Virus record (IMG/VR): IMGVR_UViG_3300025131_009159
Location: 1-24,224 of that record
Direction: 5' to 3' (one strand)
DNA: 24,224 bases
Source of the DNA: a virus
Shown: one piece after another, positions 1 to 7,064 of the stretch
How positions within the stretch are numbered: the stretch's first letter is position 1
Layout of the letters: the number at the start of each line of letters is the position of its first letter
Notes under the pieces: generated by a model
The model's input: only the letters and a program-made list of their open reading frames with translations
Told to the model about the DNA's origin: nothing
Database searches by the model: none
Translations under genes and position numbers: made by a program

Positions 1-1
1 T

Positions 2-946
2 GACGCCCTCAACGCCTATTTCAGGGCGTTTATCGTCACCCCGAGCCTGTCTACTCACGGGCAGCCCATCGGTGGCCTCAAGGGCTTCCTAGGCATCCTG
101 CAGAAGCTCTGTCGAGACATCAAGCCAGACACAGTAATGATTATCTGGGATGGTCCGGGCGGCAGCAGAAAGCGCCGCGAACAAAACAAGAATTATAAGG
201 CAGGAAGAAAGCCGATTCGTGTCAATCGGCAAACCGATATGACTGACGAACAACAGCGCTCCAATATGGTGTGGCAACAACTGCGTCTTATGGAATACCT
301 TAATGAACTACCGGTCGTGCAACTCCGCTTTGATGAAGTGGAGGCCGACGACGTCATAGCATATGCTACGCAAGTCGAGCAACTCAAGGGCTGGGAGAAG
401 GTAATTGTGTCGAGCGACAAGGACTTTCTTCAGCTGTGCAATGATGAAACCGTGTTGTTTCGACCCATCCAAAAGAAGGTTCACAACAAGCTGAACATCG
501 TGGAGGATTTTGATATCCATCCTCGTAACTTTGCGATGGCCCGAGCAATTGCCGGAGACCCTTCCGATAATCTTAAGGGTGTTCCCAGAGCAGGCCTGAA
601 AAGTATTTCAAAAAACTTAAAATTTCTCAAAGAGGATAAGGACGTGACATTGCAGGAGATTTTTGATTTTTGTCTCAAAAGCGACTCCAAAGCCAAGTTT
701 TTCACGAACGTTTTGTCTCATAGAGATGTAATTATAGAGAACTATAAATTGATGCAACTGTGTGCTCCGGCGCTCTCTTTACAATGTCGGGATAAGGTAC
801 ATTATACACTGGATAATTTTGAGTATGATTATAACAAAACCGAGGTCATTCGTATGATGAACCAGGATGGTTTTGGCGTATTTAATTGGGATGACCTTCA
901 CGCAACAATGAATAGAATTTGTGTTGACAAAGCACTTAGGAGCTAG
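2..946 (+). CDS. 5'-3' exonuclease (FEN/RNase H family), 5'-truncated by window edge
   Basis: The open frame runs from base 2, so the N-terminus and start codon lie upstream of the window; an internal ATG at 137 is not the start because family sequence (ALNAYFRAF, GGLKGFLG) precedes it. The family removes RNA primers and flaps from 5' ends during replication. Visible signatures are WDGPGGSRKRRE followed by NYKAGR, the acidic metal-site motif EADDVIAY, SSDKDFLQL, and GDPSDNLKGVP, which matches the helix-three-turn-helix DNA-binding motif of FEN nucleases. The acidic residues needed for two-metal catalysis in the visible part are present. It ends 11 bases before a helicase gene, and a strong promoter is embedded in its last codons, so it sits at the head of a replication cluster. 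The assignment is firm. Whether its primary role is primer removal or another 5' exonuclease function cannot be told from sequence. Confidence 0.93.
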   Translation, partial: DALNAYFRAFIVTPSLSTHGQPIGGLKGFLGILQKLCRDIKPDTVMIIWDGPGGSRKRREQNKNYKAGRKPIRVNRQTDMTDEQQRSNMVWQQLRLMEYLNELPVVQLRFDEVEADDVIAYATQVEQLKGWEKVIVSSDKDFLQLCNDETVLFRPIQKKVHNKLNIVEDFDIHPRNFAMARAIAGDPSDNLKGVPRAGLKSISKNLKFLKEDKDVTLQEIFDFCLKSDSKAKFFTNVLSHRDVIIENYKLMQLCAPALSLQCRDKVHYTLDNFEYDYNKTEVIRMMNQDGFGVFNWDDLHATMNRICVDKALRS

Positions 947-952
947 TATTAT
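924..952 (+). promoter_or_regulatory. Sigma70-type promoter inside the 3' end of the exonuclease gene
   Basis: TTGACA (924-929), a 17-nt spacer and TATTAT (947-952) give a 6/6 and a 5/6 match at ideal spacing. Transcription would begin near 959, just upstream of the helicase start at 970, leaving a leader of about 10 nt that still contains the AGGGAAG ribosome site. Not experimentally supported. Confidence 0.6.
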
Positions 953-969
953 TAGCCATGAGGGAAGCT

Positions 970-2337
970 ATGAAATTGAACGGTGAGCCTGTAAACTTTT
1001 CCAAGTACGGAAAGTCTTTCCAAGAGAAGCTGTGTATGGTGATCCTCGATGATCGAGCGTTCGCTGATCAAATTGAAGAAGTGCTTGATGTAAATTTCTT
1101 AGAGTTAAACTATCTTAAATTATTTTTAAACAAGGTGTTTGATTATCGTAAGAAGTATGAAGTTCATCCTTCTAGGGATATTATGAAAACTATCCTTCGT
1201 TCGGAACTTGATGACGAAAACGAGCTTACCGCAAAACAAACTCGCGAGTTTTATGTTCGCAGTCAAATTACAGATCTCACAGACGTGGCATATATTAAAG
1301 ATACTTCCCTCGACTTTTGTAAGAAACAGAATTTAAAGTCGGCGATGATTAAGTCTATCGGGTTGCTGCAGAATTCATCTTTTGATGAGATCTCTCAGGT
1401 TATTAATGACTCGCTCAAACTTGGTATGAACAACGATGAGGGCTACGATTATAAAAAGGATTTTGAGGAACGCTTTAAGCCTCGCTTTCGCAACCCATCT
1501 ACAACTGGGTGGGACCTAATTGATAATGTTTGCAAGGGGGGCTTGGGACAAAAAGAATTGGGTGTGGTCATTGCGCCTACCGGCGCCGGGAAATCAATGG
1601 CTCTTGTTCATTTGGGTACACAGGCTCTCAAAGAGGGAAAGACGGTGGTTCATTACACCCTAGAACTACAAGATATGGTGGTAGCTTCTCGCTATGATTC
1701 GTGCCTTACTAAAATTCCCATTCAAAATCTCGCCGCCTTTAAAGAACAAATTTATGAAGAGGTACAGGACATTGAAGGCAGACTTATTGTAAAAGAATAT
1801 CCCACAAAGACTGCCAGCACTCAAACTATTCGGAATCATTTAGAAAAGTTACGGATGAGAAGCATTGAAGTAGATATGATCATCGTTGACTACGGCGATT
1901 TACTTCGCCCAGTTCGGTATTTAAAAGAGAAGAGGAACGAACTCGAATCTATTTATGAAGAACTACGCGGTATTGCCGCAGAATACGAGGCTCCAGTGTG
2001 GACAGCATCCCAGACTAATCGGTCTGGACTAAACGCAGAAGTCATTACGATGGAATCAATTTCTGAGGCATTTAATAAATGCTTCATTGCAGATTTTATT
2101 TTTACTATTTCTCGTACGATAGAAGATAAAAATATTAATGGTGGACGAATGTTCGTTGCCAAGAATCGGAATGGCCCCGATGGTCTAGTATTTCCGCTTT
2201 TTATGGATACGAGTAATGTATGTATTAAGGTGCTTGAGCCATCTGAAGAAGCCGGAATGGTGGAAGTAAGTGCTAAGAAACAAAAAGAAGATCTGTTTGA
2301 AAAGTATAAAAAGTTTAAGCAGAGTAAGGGAGGATAG
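970..2337 (+). CDS. DnaB-like replicative DNA helicase
   Basis: This is a RecA-fold hexameric helicase that unwinds the replication fork. Counting from the upstream ATG at 958 (459 aa), Walker A is APTGAGKS at residues 206-213, Walker B is MIIVDYGDLL around 307-316, and the DnaB-family motif TASQTNRSG is at 349-357. The N-terminal 170 residues are helical and divergent, as in many phage primase-binding helicase N-domains. I choose ATG 970 (455 aa) because AGGGAAG lies 2-9 nt upstream and because the promoter at 924-952 would start RNA near 959. ATG 958 has its nearest AGGAG 15 nt away and would be nearly leaderless. The tail is Lys-rich. It is followed 2 nt later by the reductase gene. No separate primase gene is visible in the window. 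Confidence 0.93.
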   Translation: MKLNGEPVNFSKYGKSFQEKLCMVILDDRAFADQIEEVLDVNFLELNYLKLFLNKVFDYRKKYEVHPSRDIMKTILRSELDDENELTAKQTREFYVRSQITDLTDVAYIKDTSLDFCKKQNLKSAMIKSIGLLQNSSFDEISQVINDSLKLGMNNDEGYDYKKDFEERFKPRFRNPSTTGWDLIDNVCKGGLGQKELGVVIAPTGAGKSMALVHLGTQALKEGKTVVHYTLELQDMVVASRYDSCLTKIPIQNLAAFKEQIYEEVQDIEGRLIVKEYPTKTASTQTIRNHLEKLRMRSIEVDMIIVDYGDLLRPVRYLKEKRNELESIYEELRGIAAEYEAPVWTASQTNRSGLNAEVITMESISEAFNKCFIADFIFTISRTIEDKNINGGRMFVAKNRNGPDGLVFPLFMDTSNVCIKVLEPSEEAGMVEVSAKKQKEDLFEKYKKFKQSKGG

Positions 2338-2339
2338 GG

Positions 2340-4763
2340 ATGTACGAAGAAAGCAGCGTAAGAGAGGCCACTCTTGAATATTTTAATGGTGACGAACTGG
2401 CCACTAACGTTTTTATGACCAAGTATTGTTTGCGCGACAAGAAGGGTAATTTTATTGAGAAGACTCCAGACGACATGCACAGACGCATTGCCAAAGAGTT
2501 TGCAAGGGTAGAAGACAGGTTTGAATCGGGCAAAAATTTTTATCTTACTGAAAATGAGATTTACTCCTTCCTGAAAGATTTTAAATATATCGTGCCCCAA
2601 GGATCCCCGATGATGGGTATTGGCAATGATCACGTTAATGTATCTTTATCTAATTGTGTTGTGGTTGACAGCCCTCAAGACAATGTTTCGTCTATTATCG
2701 ATACTGGGAGAGATTTGGCTAATTTGTTCAAACGTCGTTGTGGCGTTGGTCTTGATATTTCTAATCTTCGCCCTGAAGGAGCGCCTGTACATAATTCGGC
2801 GCGCACCACCACTGGTGCTTGGAGTTTTGCTGACTTCTATTCTTACATTTGTCGGATGATTGGCCAAAATGGACGTCGCGGCGCTCTTATGATTTCTATG
2901 GACGTCCGTCATCCCGATATATTTAAGTTTGTCAAGATGAAACGAGACCTTTCGAAGGTTACGGGCGCAAATGTCTCGGTTAAAATAAGCGATAGCTTTA
3001 TGAAGGCTGTCGAGAATAATGAATCGTTTACACTGCAGTTTCCAGTCGACGGCGACCCGGAATTTGTTGATGAAATTGAGGCCAGCGAGTTATGGAGTGA
3101 AATTATTGAGTCTGCCACCAAAACAGCCGAACCTGGGCTTCTAATGTGGGACAATATTATAAATAATTTGCCGGCGCACGAGTATGCTGGATTTAAAACG
3201 ATTTGCACGAACCCTTGCGGGGAGATACCGCTATCAGCCTATGATTCGTGCCGTTTAATCTCCTTAAATCTCAAGCATTTAGTAGAAGACGCTTTCACGA
3301 AGAAAGCAAAGTTCGATTTCAATAAGTTAAAAGAAATAACAACTGTAGGAATGCGTCTCTCTGATAACCTGGTAGAACTTGAGCTGGAAAAGTTAGATAA
3401 AATTAGGGCTGCAGCCGACAGTAAAGATGAGAAACAATTGTGGGAAAAGTTGTGGGATGCCGCCTACCACGGGCGCCGCACTGGCCTAGGTACTCACGGT
3501 TTGGCAGATGCTATTGCGCGACTCAACCTAGCATACGACTCGCCCGAAGCTATTGAAATCATTGATAAAATTTATGCCACTGTTCGTAACGCCGCTTATG
3601 AGGAAAGTGTATGCTTGGCCCGAGAGCGCGGCGCCTTCCCGGCATTCTCCTGGCCACAGGAGAAAGAAAACTCATATATAAAAAGGCTCCCGAAAAATCT
3701 TTCTAAAAAAATTGAGACTTTTGGTCGCCGCAACATATCTATTCTTACAAATGCTCCAACGGGCTCCGTATCAATTATGAGCCAGACTTCTTCAGGGTTA
3801 GAGCCCGTGTTCCGTAATTCTTATATTCGGCGCCGCAAACTCTCTCATAATGAACAACACCTCGAAGCCGATTTCGTGGACGACTTGGGAGACAAATGGG
3901 TGGAGTATGAAGTGTTACACCACAATGTTCAGGAATGGCTAAATTTGCAAACGGATAAAAACTCTAAAATCCCTGATTTTTTTATGGAATCAGATAATAT
4001 CGACGGTTTTGCACGTATTGCTGTACAAGCAGCAATTCAGCGGCATATAGATCATAGCATTAGCTCTACAATTAACCTCCCAAAGGGAACAGCGCCAGAA
4101 GTGGTGGGTTCCCTTTATACTGAGGGGTGGAAACGAGGCCTTAAAGGACTTACAGTGTATGTGGAGGGATCTCGCAGTGGTGTTCTCGTGGCTCCGAAAT
4201 CAGAGGGTGGTGGGGCGTTTCCTCAACATCGTGCCCCCAAACGCCCCATTGAATTAGATTGTAATATTCATCATACTACTATTCAGGGAGAGAAGTGGAT
4301 TATCGTTGTTGGTTTGATGGGTGGGAAACCGTACGAAGTTATGGGCGGTCTTTCAAATCTGATCGAGATCCCTCGCGACAAGGCCGAGGGTATTCTAGTT
4401 AAAAATCCACGTAAAACAGTTAATTCTATTTATGACTTGAAAGTTGGAAAGAATGGTGATACAGTAGTAATAAAGGATCTCGTTAAAGTTTTTGATAATC
4501 CTAATCATTCAGCCTTCACCCGCATGATTTCACTCGGGCTCCGCCATGGATCCAACATTCAATACGTAGTTGAGCAACTACAAAAGGATCGTGATAGTGA
4601 TATGTTCAGTTTTGCCAAGTGTATCTCGCGCATTTTAAAGAACTATATTCCCGATGGCCAGACAGCCACCGAGAAGACTTGTTCGGAATGTGAAACTGAA
4701 GGCCTTATTTATGTGGAAGGCTGCGTGACCTGTAGGAACTGCGGCTTTGCAAAGTGTGGATAG
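2340..4763 (+). CDS. nrdJ: Adenosylcobalamin-dependent (class II) ribonucleotide reductase
   Basis: This enzyme reduces ribonucleotides to deoxyribonucleotides for phage DNA synthesis, using a B12-derived radical and so needing no NrdB partner or oxygen. It is 807 aa. Landmarks are SNC (Cys106) and DSCRL (Cys304) as the likely active-site redox pair, NPCGEIPL with the thiyl-radical Cys293 and Glu295, the phosphate-site motif TNAPTGSVS followed by SGLEPVF, and a Cys-rich C-terminal tail (Cys781, 784, 795, 798, 801, 806) typical of NrdJ, where it shuttles electrons. There is no obvious ATP-cone at the N-terminus. The start is preceded by AAGGGAGG at 6-nt spacing and the gene is tightly coupled to the helicase. 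Substrate level (di- or triphosphate) cannot be assigned by eye; the sequence style resembles diphosphate-reducing NrdJ. Activity would depend on host or environmental cobalamin. Confidence 0.93.
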   Translation: MYEESSVREATLEYFNGDELATNVFMTKYCLRDKKGNFIEKTPDDMHRRIAKEFARVEDRFESGKNFYLTENEIYSFLKDFKYIVPQGSPMMGIGNDHVNVSLSNCVVVDSPQDNVSSIIDTGRDLANLFKRRCGVGLDISNLRPEGAPVHNSARTTTGAWSFADFYSYICRMIGQNGRRGALMISMDVRHPDIFKFVKMKRDLSKVTGANVSVKISDSFMKAVENNESFTLQFPVDGDPEFVDEIEASELWSEIIESATKTAEPGLLMWDNIINNLPAHEYAGFKTICTNPCGEIPLSAYDSCRLISLNLKHLVEDAFTKKAKFDFNKLKEITTVGMRLSDNLVELELEKLDKIRAAADSKDEKQLWEKLWDAAYHGRRTGLGTHGLADAIARLNLAYDSPEAIEIIDKIYATVRNAAYEESVCLARERGAFPAFSWPQEKENSYIKRLPKNLSKKIETFGRRNISILTNAPTGSVSIMSQTSSGLEPVFRNSYIRRRKLSHNEQHLEADFVDDLGDKWVEYEVLHHNVQEWLNLQTDKNSKIPDFFMESDNIDGFARIAVQAAIQRHIDHSISSTINLPKGTAPEVVGSLYTEGWKRGLKGLTVYVEGSRSGVLVAPKSEGGGAFPQHRAPKRPIELDCNIHHTTIQGEKWIIVVGLMGGKPYEVMGGLSNLIEIPRDKAEGILVKNPRKTVNSIYDLKVGKNGDTVVIKDLVKVFDNPNHSAFTRMISLGLRHGSNIQYVVEQLQKDRDSDMFSFAKCISRILKNYIPDGQTATEKTCSECETEGLIYVEGCVTCRNCGFAKCG

Positions 4764-4775
4764 AAAGGAAAACAA

Positions 4776-5054
4776 ATGACACTAACACCAGTAAATAACT
4801 ACCTCTCGGTACGAACAGTAGAGGACACCGAAACAGAAGATAGCGGCATCCTGCTGCCCCAGGACTACCGGGCGGTAGAAAGCCCATTTGCGGTGGTTGA
4901 GGTAGTCAACTGCTCAGGCGAAAACGGCACCTTGTGGGGCACCGGATTGCAGATCGTAGTGGAGGCACATATGCTCCGAGACATCCAGCATAACGGCGAG
5001 ACTTTCACCGTCATCAAGGAAAACCACGTAATCGGTATCTTATCGGATAGTTAG
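4776..5054 (+). CDS. GroES-like co-chaperonin
   Basis: This 92-aa protein has the GroES/T4 gp31 layout. It opens with LTPVNNYLSVRTVEDTETEDSG, in the position of the canonical PLHDRVIVKR strand; residues about 16-36 form the mobile-loop segment ending GILLPQD, which contacts the chaperonin. The core FAVVEVVNCSGE (39-49) replaces the usual GxVLAVG, and TVIKENHVIGIL (79-90) ends it as in GroES. It would cap a GroEL chamber and tune it for phage protein folding, possibly the large capsid protein as gp31 does. The partner may be the phage GroEL gene at 21535 or the host GroEL. An AAGGA site lies 6 nt before the ATG. Divergence is high, so the call rests on overall pattern and length. Confidence 0.8.
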   Translation: MTLTPVNNYLSVRTVEDTETEDSGILLPQDYRAVESPFAVVEVVNCSGENGTLWGTGLQIVVEAHMLRDIQHNGETFTVIKENHVIGILSDS

Positions 5055-5055
5055 A

Positions 5056-5074
5056 CTATTTATAATACGCGGAG
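5056..5074 (+). promoter_or_regulatory. CTATTTATAATA...CGGAG element upstream of a small gene
   Basis: The 28-nt gap before the gene at 5083 holds CTATTTATAATACG and then CGGAG as ribosome site. A similar CTATTTATGTTATAG...CGGAG occurs before the gene at 23140, and ACTATTTA before 17755. TATAAT (5061-5066) has no recognisable -35 box. This may be a phage-specific (late?) promoter; that is inference from three sites. Confidence 0.25.
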
Positions 5075-5082
5075 ATACCACG

Positions 5083-5448
5083 ATGAGCAAGTATACCAGT
5101 TTTAAAAGTCACCAGTTAATCACAGAAAGTTGGAGAAAGTTCCTTAATGAGCAGATCTCGTTCCCACTAGAAGAGGCCTACATCGAAGACAGCGGAGAGG
5201 CGATTCTTCAGATTGCGGATGCCTTCTTAAATTCGGTGGGGTGGAAGCCTGGCGCTGAGGTACCCCCGGTGGATGATGCATTTCTTCAAAACCTTGGGGA
5301 TGCGATTGCGGAGAAGGTCGCGCGACGTGCCGCTGCCCTTTCGGAGCCCGACGAAGAGTGGACAGCGGCCGGCGTCGACCCCGAGGGTGCACGGAAGTAT
5401 TTTGCGGGCGGAGGAAAAGATTATCTCAGCCCCGAAGACAGAGAATAA
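5083..5448 (+). CDS. Small acidic protein, possible head-targeted (cleavable N-terminus)
   Basis: This 121-aa protein has no domain I can name. The N-terminus SFKSHQLITESWRKFLNEQ contains LITE at residues 12-15, which fits the (L/I)-x-E cleavage rule of T4-type prohead proteases and resembles the capsid-targeting peptides of T4 internal head proteins. Similar short N-terminal motifs occur in the proteins at 17755 and 19740. The rest is acidic, with a predicted helix around FLQNLGDAIAEKVARRAAAL and a Gly-rich tail. The codon composition is more GC-rich than its neighbours after codon 40. CGGAG lies 8 nt before the ATG. The gene stands alone between a co-chaperonin and a promoter. The head role is inference only. 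Confidence 0.75.
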   Translation: MSKYTSFKSHQLITESWRKFLNEQISFPLEEAYIEDSGEAILQIADAFLNSVGWKPGAEVPPVDDAFLQNLGDAIAEKVARRAAALSEPDEEWTAAGVDPEGARKYFAGGGKDYLSPEDRE

Positions 5449-5456
5449 ATAATCCC

Positions 5457-5485
5457 TTGACCTAACCATTCATCGGTGCTATACT
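5457..5485 (+). promoter_or_regulatory. Sigma70-type promoter directly on the start codon of the next gene
   Basis: TTGACC (5457-5462), a 17-nt spacer and TATACT (5480-5485) are in the only gap between genes here. Expected transcription start is about 5491-5493, while the downstream ATG is at 5495, so RNA from it would be leaderless or nearly so. Confidence 0.65.
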
Positions 5486-5490
5486 AGCAC
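5476..5490. promoter_or_regulatory. Perfect inverted repeat covering the -10 box (candidate operator)
   Basis: GTGCTA-TAC-TAGCAC has perfect 6-bp arms around a 3-nt centre, and contains the whole TATACT box. A repressor bound here would block the promoter at 5457-5485. Six-base arms arise by chance several times per 24 kb, so position is the main argument. Confidence 0.35.
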
Positions 5491-5494
5491 TATA

Positions 5495-6220
5495 ATGGAA
5501 CTGCCTCCTCTTAGATATACGCTGGACAATGTTGTGGTGGGCTGGCGAGAGGAGGCAGTTTCGTTTGCGCGAGAGCACGGCTATCCTTTAATCGTTAATA
5601 GCGAGCAACGCCCCTTTCACTATTTTGTGGGATACCAAGATGTGAAGCATAAATGGTATGAGGGGATTTTTGATTTGGGCATGCGGTCTCTGTTGCCAAT
5701 TCCCTTTGATGTTCAGAGTCTAGGTTTTGAAGACGAGCACCTTAAGATTATAACCAAAAATAATACTAAGGTGCTGCTGGCATTTAAGGAGCTTCATCTT
5801 TTCGATGTAGATAATTTTACCAATCTAAATGTGGAAGAAGTTGTTGAGAATCATATAGTCCATGACATGTTTGACATCGTACAGGGCTCGCGTTTGGGAG
5901 TGGATCTCAGTATTTTTCTCCACGACGAATTCCTTAAGGTTATAAAATTTGTAACATCAAACAGAATCGATCGCAATGCGGGGGGGGACTTTAAAGACAT
6001 TATAACTAAGAGTGTGCTGCGCGATGAAGATATTATAAATTTTGATTTTTCTGAAACGGTCGTCCGTCTTCTGGTAGAACGCAAGCTACGCGATAGGAAC
6101 ATCAAACAACCCAACGGCCGTAGTCTTAAGCTCCGTCACTCCCTCAGACACTCGGCGAAAAATGAATTTTCGTTTAATGTGGTGGGGCCTCTGGATGAAC
6201 GGATAGTTCTGCATGAGTAA
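5495..6220 (+). CDS. Protein of unknown function, 241 aa
   Basis: I do not recognise this family. The N-terminal 100 residues look like mixed alpha/beta sequence (ITKNNTKVLLAFKELHLFDVD); the middle holds acidic helices (NVEEVVENHIVHDMFDIVQGSRLG), and the C-terminal third is basic (VRLLVERKLRDRNIKQPNGR...LKLRHSLRHS), which could bind nucleic acid. No membrane segment or signal peptide is seen. The first codon lies about 3 nt from the predicted transcription start of the promoter at 5457, and no ribosome site precedes it; no better in-frame start with a ribosome site was found downstream. It overlaps the next gene by 8 nt, so the two are probably co-expressed. Confidence 0.8.
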   Translation: MELPPLRYTLDNVVVGWREEAVSFAREHGYPLIVNSEQRPFHYFVGYQDVKHKWYEGIFDLGMRSLLPIPFDVQSLGFEDEHLKIITKNNTKVLLAFKELHLFDVDNFTNLNVEEVVENHIVHDMFDIVQGSRLGVDLSIFLHDEFLKVIKFVTSNRIDRNAGGDFKDIITKSVLRDEDIINFDFSETVVRLLVERKLRDRNIKQPNGRSLKLRHSLRHSAKNEFSFNVVGPLDERIVLHE

Positions 6221-7064
6221 ATTGAATATGCCTGCAATCATTCCGGTGGCAGGCATGAATACAGAGTTTGGTATGGAATGGGACTCCTCTTTGATTCCGG
6301 TGGGGTCCAATTATACAGCAATTGAGGCAACTATCTATGAGTGTTTACACGCTGGTTGTTCGTCTATTTGGATTGTCGCCAATGATGATATAGCTCCTCT
6401 TATTAAGCATAGAATTGGTGAATGGGCAACCGATGTAGAGAGCATTGAGCGCGGCACATATATTCGATTTGGTAATGAAAAGCACAAAGAAGTTCCAATT
6501 TATTATGTTCCGATTCATCCTAGGCATAGAGACAAAGTAGATTGTTATTCTTGGTCTATAATTTACGGAATTAACGTTGCCTATTGGGTTATGATTAAAA
6601 TGGGTCGCTGGATCGAGCCTGATCAATATTATGTGTCGTTCCCTATGGGTGCCCTTGACCCTAGGGAAGTATACAAGTATAAATCAACTCTTAAAAAGAA
6701 TGTGCCATTTTATTTTTCACATAACGGAAAAACAGTTAAAGATGGGGCGCCCATTAGTTTCGTCTTGGAAGCCGAAGAATGGCGTCGAGCAAAAAGAACG
6801 ATAACCACAAATGCAGCTTTATATAAACTCCCCCCACCGGGCGAAATGCCAAGCGAGAAGCTTCCTCCGGAGGAAAGACGCAAATCGCTCAGCTTTTCAT
6901 TGGAAGACGTTTTTGGCGACGGCCCCAAGGGCTATGAATTAGAAATCAAGGAGTTTTATGACTTGACAACGTGGGCTGAATATGTTAAATTTATATCATC
7001 GGATCTAGGAAAAAGAACTAAGCGTCCTGGAACCAAAACTATGTATAGAGGGAGAAGTAAATGA
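6213..7064 (+). CDS. Nucleotidyltransferase-like (sugar-nucleotide pyrophosphorylase fold) protein
   Basis: The 283-aa protein begins MPAIIPVAGMNTEFG...SSLIPVG, followed by a helix (AIEATIYECLHAGC) and a strand (SSIWIVAND). This matches the start of GalU/RfbA-type nucleotidyltransferases, which join an NTP to a sugar phosphate. YYVSFPMGALDPREV around residues 137-151 may correspond to the family's metal-binding strand region. The usual G-x-G-T-R loop and its basic residue are degenerate here (GMNTEFGMEW), so activity is uncertain; it could be a divergent or non-catalytic member. The C-terminal 90 residues include a Pro-rich linker (LPPPGEMPSEKLPPEE). No sugar or glycosyltransferase gene is in view. 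It overlaps the upstream gene by 8 nt and the polymerase gene by 4 nt (ATGA). Confidence 0.6.
   Translation: MSKLNMPAIIPVAGMNTEFGMEWDSSLIPVGSNYTAIEATIYECLHAGCSSIWIVANDDIAPLIKHRIGEWATDVESIERGTYIRFGNEKHKEVPIYYVPIHPRHRDKVDCYSWSIIYGINVAYWVMIKMGRWIEPDQYYVSFPMGALDPREVYKYKSTLKKNVPFYFSHNGKTVKDGAPISFVLEAEEWRRAKRTITTNAALYKLPPPGEMPSEKLPPEERRKSLSFSLEDVFGDGPKGYELEIKEFYDLTTWAEYVKFISSDLGKRTKRPGTKTMYRGRSK

Noticed and set aside
1953-2633. 226-codon minus-strand open frame across the helicase and reductase genes
   Set aside because: It lies opposite two firmly identified genes, has no promoter or family match, and all other genes are on the + strand.
2665-2698. TTGACA at 2665 with TATTAT at 2693 as a promoter
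   Set aside because: Spacing is 22 nt, outside the usual range, and it is inside the reductase gene with no gene start nearby.
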